The position numbers were made by a program, and so were the translations under genes. The notes beneath the pieces were generated by a model that was not told the DNA's origin, ran no database searches, and saw only the letters and a program-made list of their open reading frames with translations. Shown here in pieces: positions 1-10,074 of a stretch of 33,984 bases of DNA. The stretch's first letter is position 1. Every line of letters begins with the position of its first letter. The stretch is from the NCBI GenBank assembly GCA_030374735.1, contig JASCIV010000185.1:1-33984 (forward strand). The letters are read 5' to 3'. The stretch comes from Gracilaria caudata (lineage: Eukaryota; Rhodophyta; Florideophyceae; Gracilariales; Gracilariaceae).

Positions 1-1746
1 CTCGATGAGATGTGTCCACGATGGTAGCACAAGTGGCATATGAGCGAAGACCAATCGATTGGCGGACGGTTATCCGCCTTGCGTTGCGGCGTGTTATCCC
101 TCCATCCAGGGCGACTAAAACGCGTTTGCCCACTCGCATGGGAGAGCTTCGGTGCCTGAACTTGGGATCCGGCAGCGTACAGTGCTGCGTCCTCCTCCGA
201 GGTTGTCGGAAACTCTGAAATCGGCCAAGAAAAACGACCATCGCTCTGTGCAAGATGCAAATTGTCCGCGTTGCGGTCTTCCGGTGAACGGCGTACCAAG
301 GACATTGACGGGGAACTCTCCAGGTGGAGCGCTTTAGAGGAACGACCATGGTGGCCTTGTTGGGCCCTGAGGGCGTCCCCTTCGGCTTGGGTAAACTGAA
401 CCAACTCCAAATAGGAGATTCGAGGACGAGCTTCCCGGTGACGGGCCACAAGAGTCCGGATAGCGGTATCTAACCCATCACACAACATGATGCAACGTTC
501 GAAAGACGAATAGACATTGCCACAACGGTGGAAAGCCTTATTCAGGCGAGTAGAATAAAGCGTTTTCGATTCTCTAGCTTTCTGTCGAGTGTCGCCTAGG
601 GCCAAGATGGCTTCCTGAATCGCATTTCCTGTAGCATAGGAACGTAGCGAGTAGTGTAACGCTTCCTGCAGCAAGTTACTCCTCCATCCGAGACTCGTGT
701 GGTGCCACGGATGGTAGTGAACTGGTCTTCAGCAGATCCTTTCAGAAAATACGGCACGGCTATAAAAGCCCGTGCTTCACTCATAGCGAGGACATCGGCT
801 CTCTCACGAAACGGGCCAAGAAATCAAGAACCATGATAGGGTCCTCGCCCCTGAACGCGTGATTCCTCAGCTTGAGGTCCATTCTCTTGACTTGATGCTC
901 GACATCACCGGTGTAGTCGGCGTCACGATCCAACGAGGAATCTTTCAGCCGATAGTAACGGTAAGACAAAAGCTGTTTATACAGAGGATTCGTAGCTTTC
1001 AGCTCTCTGAGACCAACGTGTTTTCTGCCGTTCTGACGGGAACGAATAGCTCCGTGAGCGGCATAAGTCACCTTGGACTTAGTGGGCTTGCCTCGACGGC
1101 TACTGTATCCCGCGTGGGACGAAGCAGACGACGATCACCACGAACTGTCAGGGTCTGAATCAGACGAACCCAAGTGGGTATCAAAACGCTTCCGATGCTT
1201 CGGACGATGCTTCTTGGAAGAACAGTGGATAGAATCTCGTGAACGAGCGTCATCCTCCGCAAAGGCCATTTCTTCGTCGGCACGAAACGTGGATTCAATT
1301 GTGAAGAGAAGACCGTCCAGACGTTGGCACAACTTCCTCAAAGTCTCGAAAAGAGCATCCAGGTTTGACACAAGCGCCGTCGGTGAACCGAGACATTCTA
1401 GGATCGAATTGACATCCTTCCGCATGATGCGGAGTTCACTACTCACATCACGAATATGGGCTTGGTCCATCCGAGCTCTGAGAGATTGAATATCCATCGA
1501 ATGCTCCGTATTGGAGATACGTAGCACCTGAACATGGGCTTCTGGCTCCCTGAGTCGGTCGAATAAAGGACCCGATTGGGCAGATGTCGCAGCAGCCCCA
1601 CCAGCCGGGGTAGCCGGAACATCCGGTGTCGTCTCCAGTTCAACTGGCGCAGTGATTCCTCGACGAGGCTCTGTAGCCGCCACCCGCGTAGGGCGCGTAC
1701 TGTTCTTCTCAGAACCAGATCGAGATCCCTTTGGAGGGCCCGCCAT
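1..1746 (-). pseudogene. LTR-retrotransposon gag, broken, 3' end cut by window edge
   Basis: Gag-type polyprotein of an LTR retrotransposon, the family that coats the element RNA in the cytoplasm. The ATG at 1746 opens a 203-codon stretch with an acidic/basic tail. An in-frame TGA follows at 1135-1137, after which the same frame continues to about 804. The core shows YRYYRLKDSSLD, HAFRGEDPIMVLDFLARFV and, one frame over, MSEARAFIAVPYFLKGSAED, a pattern common in protist, fungal and algal gag proteins. A second frame change near 665-670 leads into a frame open to position 1 with EAILALGDTRQK, LCDGLDTAIRTLVARHREA and finally CHLCYHRGH, the start of a CCHC zinc knuckle truncated by the window. 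So there are one stop and two frame changes. Protease, integrase and reverse transcriptase would lie to the left, outside the window. Confidence 0.75.
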
Positions 1747-1866
1747 TCCGAATATCGGTCAGACAGCGAACCAAACCAGTAAACTGAGATAACCTAGCTC
1801 CAAACAAGGAGACAACTAGGCAAAATAGAAATCCGAATTCGGCACAACTCGCGCACGCGATTGAGG

Positions 1867-1884
1867 CGATCAAACTCGATACCA
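1867..1884 (-). other. Primer-binding-like site of the LTR element
   Basis: On the minus strand this reads TGGTATCGAGTTTGATCG, about 120 bases upstream of the gag ATG. Its first seven bases match the common primer-binding sequence TGGTATCAGAGC, which pairs with initiator tRNA-Met in many LTR retrotransposons. The rest diverges. Its position between the probable LTR and gag supports the reading. The LTR edge beside it lacks a clear CA end, so the assignment is tentative. Confidence 0.35.
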
Positions 1885-2470
1885 AAAAGCCAGTCAACCT
1901 GGAACAAACCACGAAAGCGCGTTCTAGGTCGGGAGACCAAAACGTAGTGCAAACCCGGAAACGGGAGGGCACTACTAGGATATTGGATGTCCCACTCTGG
2001 GCGAGGTGGCACAGCGGAAGAGCCCTCGCAGCTCCCACGTGTGGGCGTAACTCCACAGGAGCCTTCTAGACAAACCCACGAGGTTGGAAAGAACGGACCC
2101 AAGTGGTGAAGCAAGGGAGGCTGGCGGTTGTGTATCGATGCTCGACGTGGCACGTGAGTGTCACGGAGATTCCGGTAACGGACGAAATAACGATTCGAAA
2201 AGACGGGCGAAGCTCGAAACGAGAACAAAAACAAAAACAGAAATATATCCCAATACAGGGAGGGAGATGTAGCCGGTAAATACGGATAGAACAACAACAA
2301 AACAACAGAAAAATATATAGATCCCAATGTGGCGTGCACAACATGCTTTTGGTCAGTGAGGCCGGTCGGGTGACAGAGCCGTACTAACGGAGGCTTCCCC
2401 AAGAGAAGCAAGAGCCGTCGCGCAAGCGAACTACGTCAGAGCCGAACACAGGTTGACTTTAGTGTCAGGG
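1885..2470 (-). mobile_element. Probable 5' LTR and leader of the gag element
   Basis: This block lies upstream of gag and of the primer-binding-like site in the minus orientation, where the 5' LTR is expected. It contains no convincing gene. The long open frame at 1794-2411 on the minus strand has low-complexity F/L/C-rich composition caused by a T-rich run and does not resemble a protein family. It holds two TATA-like regions. Exact LTR ends cannot be set because the partner LTR is outside the window. A start near 2467 (TGACAC on the minus strand) or 2340 (TGTGCA) is possible. Confidence 0.4.
2221..2328 (-). promoter_or_regulatory. Duplicated TATA-containing promoter segment in LTR
   Basis: Two related blocks lie about 70 bases apart on the minus strand. 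Block 2289-2328 reads ATTGGGATCTATATATTTTT followed by CTGTTGTTTTGTTGTTG. Block 2221-2254 reads ATTGGGATATATTTCTG followed by T-rich sequence. Each carries a TATA-like core followed by a pyrimidine-rich run. The pair looks like a local duplication of a core promoter inside the LTR. Transcription toward gag is inferred from position. Confidence 0.4.
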
Positions 2471-2491
2471 GAGCAAGCGCGAGCTTGCTCC
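2470..2491. other. Perfect 9-bp hairpin with GCGA loop
   Basis: GGAGCAAGC pairs perfectly with GCTTGCTCC across a GCGA loop, which fits the stable GNRA tetraloop class if transcribed from the plus strand. It lies at the outer edge of the probable LTR. Function is unknown. Confidence 0.5.
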
Positions 2492-2639
2492 GCCTAAGTA
2501 CTGTACCACACAGTGGCAAACTAAAATTATTGGATATTTTTCTAGCTTATGATCCACGTGTGTGGCCAATCTTGCCACTCCAAAATCAACCCTTCATAGG
2601 TGCATAATTACTAAAAACATTCCCAAAATTGTGTGCCAC

Positions 2640-2658
2640 CGTGTACCAACGGTACACG
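2640..2658. other. 8-bp hairpin with AAC loop
   Basis: CGTGTACC and GGTACACG form a perfect inverted repeat around a 3-base loop. It sits in the gene-free stretch between the LTR element and the PIF1-like remnant (2492-2892), in which I otherwise see no feature. Confidence 0.4.
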
Positions 2659-2892
2659 TCATAGTCATAACTTGGACATTCCCACAAGGGCTAAACACCA
2701 ACATTATGACTTCCATCCTCGTCTAGAGGCTCAGTGCAATTGCACTACAACAAACATGAACAAGTTCTGGCTTCAGACATAAACGAGGCAAACTCAAACA
2801 GAAGGAGAAAAAAACTGATGCGGAGGATCATCGACATCTCCGACAGGCATGGCTGACGTCTCATAAGAAAAGATCCCTTCTTCGAGTAAATT

Positions 2893-3582
2893 GTGTCTCA
2901 GCTTCAGATCCGAGACAGCGAGGTCGACAGAGCTATGGAAGGAGTAGAGTTTCGTCGAAGAAATTCCTCAAGGTCGAGAAGTAGACTGAACCAACGATAT
3001 GGAGATCTAAAGCAAGGGCAGAAACGCGTCTTTGACACAATTATGAGAGAAGTAACCTCAAAGAAAAGAATGAGTAATCAGAAAGACTTAGCACCCATGG
3101 AAGAGTGTTCTTTTTGCAAGGACGCTCAGGGACAGGAAAGAAGTACCTTCTATCACTGCTGAGAGACATTTTGGAGTACGAAGGTATGATGGTGCAGATG
3201 ACTGCCACCACAGAAATTGCTGCCGCTCTTTACGAAGGCGGAAGAACCCTGAACATCCTGCTTGGACTCGGAGTGGATGATAACAAGGACTCTCAAAACA
3301 GAGAGAGACGTACGCTCTCCTAGTACGGACCGCGATCTTAAAGTGCGGAATTGCTGAGGAAAGTTGTTCTCATGGTCATCGATGATCATTGACTTTCGAA
3401 CAAACTTTTTCTCGCCCGGTCATGTTTATGCTGGTTTGCCACGTGTGAGAGCATCAGATGGTGTTCTTCTCTTCCACAAGGAGGAAGACACGCCTGAGCG
3501 CTCAGGCATTTTTCATTCAATGCCTATTAGTGTAGGGAATCCCGTCTTAGACGTAGCTGTCAATTTTGTTGAAGGTCGATAG
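2893..3582 (+). pseudogene. PIF1-like DNA helicase remnant, internally deleted
   Basis: PIF1-family helicases are 5'-3' DNA helicases found as host genes and as the helicase half of Helitron transposons. The order of motifs fits. LKQGQKRVFDTIMREV at about 3010-3055 is the region before motif I. After a +1 frame change comes FFLQGRSGTGKKYLL, a Walker A whose final Thr/Ser is Lys. TTEIAAALYEGGRTL corresponds to motif Ia. A third reading near 3351-3388 gives a weak Walker B (LRKVVLMVIDDH). Then HVYAGLPRVRASDGVLLF at about 3421-3475 matches the motif VI region, usually YVALSRVRS.DGL. Several hundred residues between Walker B and motif VI are missing. No Helitron Rep domain or terminal hairpin was seen, so its origin (Helitron or host gene) is open. 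Confidence 0.7.
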
Positions 3583-3779
3583 AGCTTTTGGAGTAGATAA
3601 GCCACTTCAATTAAATTGCGTCGTCATCCTGTCGAATATATTTTGAATCTACTTGCCATTCACAGGAAATGAACAAGGAAAACAGAAAAATCAATTTACT
3701 TGACTTATTATTCAACCAACTGTGATGAAAAAGAATGAAGACATACTCTTCAAGAACTGCATCCTCAGTGCAAGCTGTA

Positions 3780-4273
3780 GTGGACTTCAAACGGAAACGG
3801 AACCTTATCGCGATTCACGTCATACTCGAAATCGATCATGTCATCCGGATGAGACTCCAGACGATCGATGTAACCTTGGACCTCTGCCATGTACGTCATC
3901 TCCTTAGGAAGATCACAGAATTGACCAATGGAGAACTGGTAGAAGTAGAAAGAAACTCATACCCAACTTTGCTGCAGACAGGCTCACAGATGCCACTACA
4001 CAGAGCGGTTAAGATATTGAACGTGTCTTGACGCTTTAGAAACGGGCCCTTCACATGGAGAAATGAGAGAAAGAGGAAAACAAAGTTCCACAAAACACGC
4101 TCCTGCACTTCGGCAGTGAACTCAAGCGGTTTGACCCAAGTGCCAAGCAATTTATCGGCAACACAGAGAGTCCGAAACGTGAAAGATTTCTTCACGCGAA
4201 TGTAGTCCGCCACAACTCGTACAATCGGCTTTTGAGACGACATGGCGTAACCAAGATGTAACAGGCAGTGCAA
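3780..4273 (-). pseudogene. Unidentified decayed gene
   Basis: On the minus strand an open frame from 4273 to 3896 encodes SFTFRTLCVADKLLGTWVKP and LEFTAEVQERVLWNFVFLFL, with ordinary soluble-protein composition. After one frame change near 3905 a second open stretch gives MTYMAEVQGYIDRLESHPDD and DMIDFEYDVNRDKVPFPFEV before a stop near 3775. The two parts read as one protein interrupted by a frameshift. A further minus-strand frame at 4152-4430 may hold an upstream part. I do not recognise the family. The plus-strand frames over the same bases look like shadows. Confidence 0.35.
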
Positions 4274-4635
4274 TAGGTAGCTTGAGCGTCTTGAGAAAGG
4301 TACGAGTTAGATGGATTGAGGCTATGAGGTTTTGGGACCTTGGAGTTCTTATGAGCTGGCATATTGGAAACTCAAGTGTTCCTAACACGGGATCTACAGC
4401 TTTTCCCCAAGATGGTTTGTAAGTGATCAAGGATTAACTGCCTCCATTGATTGTCTGTATTCTAGTGTGTGCGGCTGTATACTATGTCCTAGAATAGTCT
4501 GAATTTGGGAGTAGAATCACACATCGACGCTCATTTTGAGTGCAATGAGAGCGCCAATTTCTGCTGCAAATTATGGTGCTTACTGTGCAGCGTTACTCCT
4601 ACCAAACTTTTTTTCTGCCAGAAGTAAGCTACAGT

Positions 4636-4676
4636 TCGGCCGCTGCGCAAAGCGCCGCGTGCGGCCGAAGGCCGCT
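4636..4676. other. GC-rich palindromic patch
   Basis: This 40-base patch, unlike its AT-leaning surroundings, consists of nested inverted repeats. GCGGCC, GAA and GGCCGC form a hairpin at 4661-4675, and CGGCCGC and GCGGCCG form a larger possible fold with the segment before it. It lies in the noncoding interval downstream of the transposase remnant. Function is unknown. Confidence 0.4.
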
Positions 4677-4781
4677 TACCCCTTGTTCTCTGGTTGCAAA
4701 GATATTTGTAGTGTAGATGATATGCATTTCTTGTCAACTAAACTCTTCATCCGAGAGGGCAAAGTCCCAGAGAAGCAGCTT

Positions 4782-4980
4782 GATATACCACGGATATCCC
4801 TATGAAATACGGCTGATTTTGACATATGGGCTGGTCTGGGGGGTAAGAAGGATATGCAATAGATATCCGGATGATATACGGAAGATATGCAAAAGATGTA
4901 CAGAAAGACGAACCAGTGATATACAGATTCTGTTCGTGGGATGTCACGTAAGATATAGCCATTGATACTCAGTTGATATT
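4782..4980. repeat. 11-bp GATAT minisatellite, possible transposon subterminal repeats
   Basis: GATAT recurs at 4782, 4793, 4851, 4862, 4873, 4884, 4918, 4952 and 4974. The central run at 4851-4905 is an exact 11-bp tandem series of five units with consensus GATATRCRRAA (for example GATATCCGGAT, GATATACGGAA, GATATGCAAAA). The rest of 4431-5237 holds no gene I can support. CACTA-type elements carry short subterminal repeats that bind the transposase. This array lies about 330-450 bases beyond the end of the TNP2-type gene, so that role is plausible but inferred. Confidence 0.6.
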
Positions 4981-5237
4981 TTCGGTTAAAGCGATTGATG
5001 TGTGAATGATACGCGGTTAAATTCAGTAGGGATTTCTAAAACGTTTGTGCGCAGGAAATGTTTTGCTGCAAAATGGTATTACAATTATTTGAAAGCCATC
5101 GAAATGGGTTACCGTCACGTTTTAGGAAACGCTACGCGTGATGATGCTTTGTCACAATTTAGTTGTTACATCAACTTTGTTGTCACTAGTAATGTCATTC
5201 GTTACGCAATCAGACCGCCAAGCTGCGCCCTTCCATT

Positions 5238-8200
5238 TTACTCTAGCAAGTGAGAATCCAGAAAGTTTCTCCTTCCCCCGTGGTCGAAGAAGTCTATTGA
5301 ACGCGAAATTGATTTGACGTTCTCCACGCTGCGCTTCGTGTCACGGAGACTACCACGTCTCGTTCCAGCCGATATTGACACGGAAGGCACTCCAGTTATT
5401 TGATCTTTGCTCAGCCCATACATCCAGTCCACTCGCACCATGTTCTGCAGTCTAGTGTACGCGAGTTGCTCTCCAGGTCGGCGGTATGATATCCTCGCTC
5501 TCCAAAATCTCGTCGATACAGCCGTCAAAGGCTTGGACCTGATCCCAGCTTCTGGGTGAGAACCGTTCCCCTGTACCCTCCTCGTGTTCAAACTCACCAG
5601 CAATCCAACACCGTTGTCGGGCACGGTGTGTGTCTTGCGCTATTCTGCGCTGATATTCCGAACGACTTTCAAATGGAATCTCGACTTCTCCATTCGCAAT
5701 AAGTACTTTTGAGAAGAGCTGCAAGCTTATGATTCTGACGTCGTAGCTTGTTATCGACAGCTGTCCGCGTGCGTAGTCAAGAGCGTGACGATACCGCTCT
5801 GTGCCACCGACGTAAACACCCTTTCCGGTCATATGACGAGCTACGGGCACATCGTTACCACTCTCGGAGTCAGAAGATAACTTATTGCCCACTGGAGAGG
5901 AGACGGCGTGGGGTTTCATGTGTTCTTCGTTATCATACTCACACCAGAGTTTCTCAGCGGTATTTTGGTTGACATAAATACGCTCAATGTAAGGAGAATG
6001 ACGATGCGATTGCATCTTCCTATCGAAGCCACCGTTGCATACGAGAAGCGCAAACAAGCAATGCGTCTTATGCAACACGTTTGCTTCAGGGTTTGCTTCA
6101 GGCCGATTTGTAGAGTTCATCATGTCACCAAGTTTTCGTGCCACCCGTTCCACGATAAATTGAGACACATCGCGCAGAGGCCCGCATTCCAGTAGCATGT
6201 CAGGAAAATGCAGAACTGCGTGGGTCGTCGGAGTTAAACTGAACGCATGTTTCTTGTTGACTTAAAATATATCAACGAAAAGTGAATGCGCCACCTGCAT
6301 GAGGCTCAGTAGTTCTCTGACATCTGACAGTGATGGGCATGTGTCGAAAAGGATGTGGGTTATCCTACAAGTTGCATACCAGAGCCTGCTTATTCGAACA
6401 TCAATGCCAACTCCTCGGAACAACACTGGGCCATAGTAAAGGGCAAGATTCTTTTAATCCTCTGCTTTAAAGCCTTACATATACTCGAACGAACTCCGGA
6501 GGCCTTCCCCACTCTGCTGGGAACCCCTGATATCCACGAGACAATGATAAGTAAAACTCAGTAACCTGTGTACGACCTAACACGAAGGGGGAGCTCTTCG
6601 ATACGCATTGTTTATGAGGTCCAATACAAAGAGATGTGATGTGTTTCACCCATCCAAGAAGCCATTGATGCATAGAATCGTATGGGACACTTTTGACCAC
6701 ATCAATGGACAGATTTGATACTTCTGGGCTTCGTTTTACACCCGTATCCTTTCTCAATCGCTCCAAATCAGCAATACACTGCATCGATCTTTTACATTCA
6801 AGCGCCTTCCAAATATCGGCTACATCCTTGTGTGATCTTTGATTTGGGCATTCGGATTCAATCCATGTGCTCTTTTCGCCGTCAATTTGTCCTTTTGTTG
6901 CCTTCTTTCCGGACTTAGTTCCTAGCTCTGGCAGCATTCGTAAAGAATTTCCAACCCTTCGGGCCACTTTTCTGCATCTTCAACAGGGTTGCCGGGCATT
7001 AAGACCTTTCATTCCAGTTAGCTTACTGGCTGCGGGCCAGTCTGCTGTGATGAACAGGACAAACGCATAAAATGACCTGTGCTTCCCATCGGCGCAAAAC
7101 AATCGAATGCCGTTCTCGAGTTCATGGAGATCAGCGATAATTGGTTGCAGAAAAAGGTCAAACAAGTTATTGTCATGGGACCTGGGTGCAAATGACGAGA
7201 TCAAAGTGTTTGACGCCTGAAATCGAAGGTTGCAGTTGAAGTTCAGGACTACAAATATAATGGGCCATGCTGACCTGCTGGTCTTCCGTCCTTTGAATAC
7301 CTCAAAACCATCTGACGAGAACTTCAGAAATACATACAACTCTTCATCTAGTTTCCAAGTTAATATCCTTCTCCCGAAGCGTTCTCTGAAGTACGTTCCA
7401 CTGTAGTAATCTTGAAGGTATCTGCCCTGCTGTGAAACGTCATCCTTGACACTGTCCCTCGCTTCAACGCACCCTTCCATTAAGGCTGAAAGAGAGTGCG
7501 CTTGAGCACACAAGGATTTCAACATCTCCGACGGTCTTCTGTACCGGAACTTGCGGTTCACAGAGACTTTTCGGCCACAGTTCTCAGAAGGACATATACT
7601 TGGATGTCTTTCGTAACTGGGGTAGACTGGAGCGTGTTCTTCAACACACATGACTCCAAAATGTTTCCGAACACCACATTTAGAAAGAGCGTACCGAACT
7701 AATGCATCATAGCTATACCGTGATCGCACAACATCGGTTCGGAGGAGAGCACGAGATTGGTTCTTTGACAGTCCACCATTCTCAATGATGTTCAATTTAT
7801 CCATGAGTCTTTCTATTTCTATTTCTTTCGCTTCGTTGTGGAACCCATGCAGATTTAATTGCCCTTCCATCGAGGCCGAATCATCAGTGTATTCCAGTGC
7901 TGGCGGAGAGCGGTTACTTTCACTAACCGAGGGGTCCAGACTATCCGCTCGGGCGCTCCCTGATATGGTCGCCCCCGCAGGGTGCTGCAGTTGCTCCGAT
8001 TGGTACGGGGTCCTCCGTGGCGAGCTCCGAAGGATTGATATAGATCTGAGGCGCTACTACACTGGAACATTCATGTGCAGCTGCAACTTCCATTGAATAT
8101 GATGGATGGTGAAAGCCTGATTGCTTCTTTGACTGAGTCTGTGATGAGTCCTCACCTATAATGTGCTGTAAGTTTGGAACATTTGCATACTGAGATCTTT

Positions 8201-8516
8201 CCAAGTTCACGTATGGCAGACAGCTCGCTCCAGCTCGGCGAGCACCGAAGATTCTGATATCTCGAAGAGAAACTGGGCAGCGTGAGACACTGCGGGGCTG
8301 AGTTCGCTCAAGAGATGATGGAGCTCCGTTTGGAGAATAAGGTACAGGTGGCGATGAAAATGGTTCATCATCACAACCCTCTGAGTCGCTGCTTTCTGGG
8401 GTGCTTGAAAGAAAAACAAAGCTTTCTTCCTGCGTTGCGATAGTTTGTCGATTTCTTGCAGACTCGTTTCTGTTATCCTGCTCCCAGGAGTTCTCGTAAA
8501 TTGATTTAGTAAGCAC
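5238..8516 (-). pseudogene. TNP2-type (CACTA/Plavaka) transposase, multiply broken
   Basis: The product would be a cut-and-paste DDE transposase of the TNP2 (Transposase_21) family. The N-terminal part (8516-7950) is Ser/Pro-rich. After a frame change near 7960 comes a Cys region (KCGVRKHFGVMCVEEH, CPSENCGRKVSV). The family core follows: FSSDGFEVFKGRKTSRSAWP, the LF..FLQPIIADLHELENG region, and LTGMKGLNARQPC before a CxxC interrupted by TGA at 6980-6982. Then come VPYDSMHQWLLGWVKHITSL, LYYGPVLFRGVGIDV and VLHFPDMLLECGPLRD, the last two in another frame. In-frame TAA codons stand at 6454-6456 and 6262-6264, and a further frame change lies near 5455. Motif order and length (about 1,090 codons) fit the family. 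The element is immobile as it stands. Its terminal inverted repeats were not found. Confidence 0.85.
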
Positions 8517-9089
8517 CTTTCCCTGTGGAGAGAATGTATGCTGGTGTTCTGAGCGACTTCTTTTTGAGAATGCTGGTTCTCCGCCGCATTCTTACTGAGC
8601 CTTTCCAGTTCTCAATATGTACTCCAATGAGATAGCGCCCGGTCCAAAATAAAGATAGCCATCAATGCACAGAAAGTCAGTATTCTGCTCGAAGCATGGG
8701 CTATGTTTCGTTTCGCTTGAGTCATTACGCCGCCTTTTTGAAACGAGAGTGTGAACACACTATTTTCATATTTGAGCGCCAACATACTTCTTCATCCTCC
8801 TCCCCTAGATCCTGAAGGGTTGTGTACGTCCCCTTCCGAAACGCTCACGTCGTAATACTGTGCTCTCGTCGAACCTAAAACTCGACTCTCTCGCAATCTC
8901 CGCCAGTCTTTCTTGCAAGACCCTGCAGAAGAGAGTATCCAGCATTCCTTGGTACGCATCCCTTGTTACGCATCCCTTCTTCCATCGCTTGCATCCTCTT
9001 CCTGTGGAACCATCAACGTGTGCATTTCTCTCCCATTGAGGCTCGGGTATTATCTCCTGTGGAACGTTCTGCAGACTGCACTTTCAGCG
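8517..9089. other. Intergenic region between divergent genes
   Basis: This interval separates the transposase remnant (minus) from the decayed gene starting at 9090 (plus). It would hold both promoters. I see no convincing TATA pair, repeat or RNA gene in it. The open frame that begins at 8913 and runs into the next gene has no protein-like features before the ATG at 9090. Confidence 0.4.
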
Positions 9090-10074
9090 ATGAACCCTAC
9101 TTCTTCAAATGCCATACGTAGCATGGATGCTGACAGTACGCCTGCTCAGAGCATGGAGCGAAGTATCTCGATTCTTACCAGGATTGAGTTCCCCCATAAA
9201 GACAAGTATGGAGTGGAGGGAAAGGGTTCACAGCGCAACATGCGAGAGATCTTCAACCGAAAATTGGCAGAGATGGAAAACAGAGAACATGACCCAATGA
9301 AGCCTCTCTCAGAAGAATTTGTGAGGTCAGTCATGAGAAGTATCCGAGAGCACGTGTACAATGTTCGTCAGCTTGATGGAATTGGAACTCTTACCTCGCA
9401 AACTTCAGAGGGAACATCCTTCGATACTTGTTGAGCTTCGCTCTAAGATTGAGAAGCATTACAGGATTCTGGGGTACGCCGAAGGACAGTGGGCCGTGAA
9501 TATGTTAATTAAAGAGGCGATGCGCAGAGACAGAAAGTACAATGGGCCAAGGAGCAAAGTACCGATAACTAGTTCCGCCTCAACAGCACATGCCGATGTC
9601 GGGGTTCCAGATTCTTCACGAGACCTAGAGGGTCCGAGGGATACGGCTCTTGCCCCTCGTGTTGAGGAGAACGAAGGAGGTCTTTCTGTGGGGGACTCGG
9701 GCAGCGGAGCTCGAGAAGCAACAGAAACGAGAGAGGATGTCAATCATGATTGTGTGATGCAAACTAGAGCGGTAGGAAACAACAATAACGCAACGACCTA
9801 CATTCCACCCAGCTACGATGAAGAGGAGATAATTCCTGTACGAGCTTCTCAGGATACTGGACGCAATTTGTCTTCCGCTACGAGCAAGCAGAGCGCCATT
9901 TTATCACCTTAGCCTAGACGTGTACCTGGCGTTCAGCATAATCCTCCGCAGGGCGTCATTTCTAGATCACATAGAGGAAGTAGTGGTCAGCGAACGCGGC
10001 ACAGATCAGACTTGAGAGGTAATTTGATGCGCCCACGTGGTATGATCTCAAAAAGAACCCCCAGCCAGCCCTGA
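9090..10074 (+). pseudogene. Decayed gene divergent from the transposase, unknown function
   Basis: From the ATG at 9090 the frame encodes REIFNRKLAEMENREHDPMK and SEEFVRSVMRSIREHVYNVR. After one frame change between 9361 and 9430 it continues with ILVELRSKIEKHYRILGYAE and GQWAVNMLIKEAMRRDRKYN. A Ser/Glu-rich disordered stretch follows, then an in-frame TAG at 9910-9912, then an Arg/Ser-rich tail to the TGA at 10072-10074. The helical N-terminal half and disordered basic C-terminal half resemble a DNA- or RNA-binding accessory protein, but no family is recognised. It lies 573 bases from and divergent to the transposase, so it may be the second gene of the same transposon. It could equally be a host gene. 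Confidence 0.45.

Noticed and set aside
1794..2411. 205-codon minus-strand open frame
   Set aside because: It lies in the probable LTR and leader, is Phe/Leu/Cys-rich from a T-rich run, and shows no domain.
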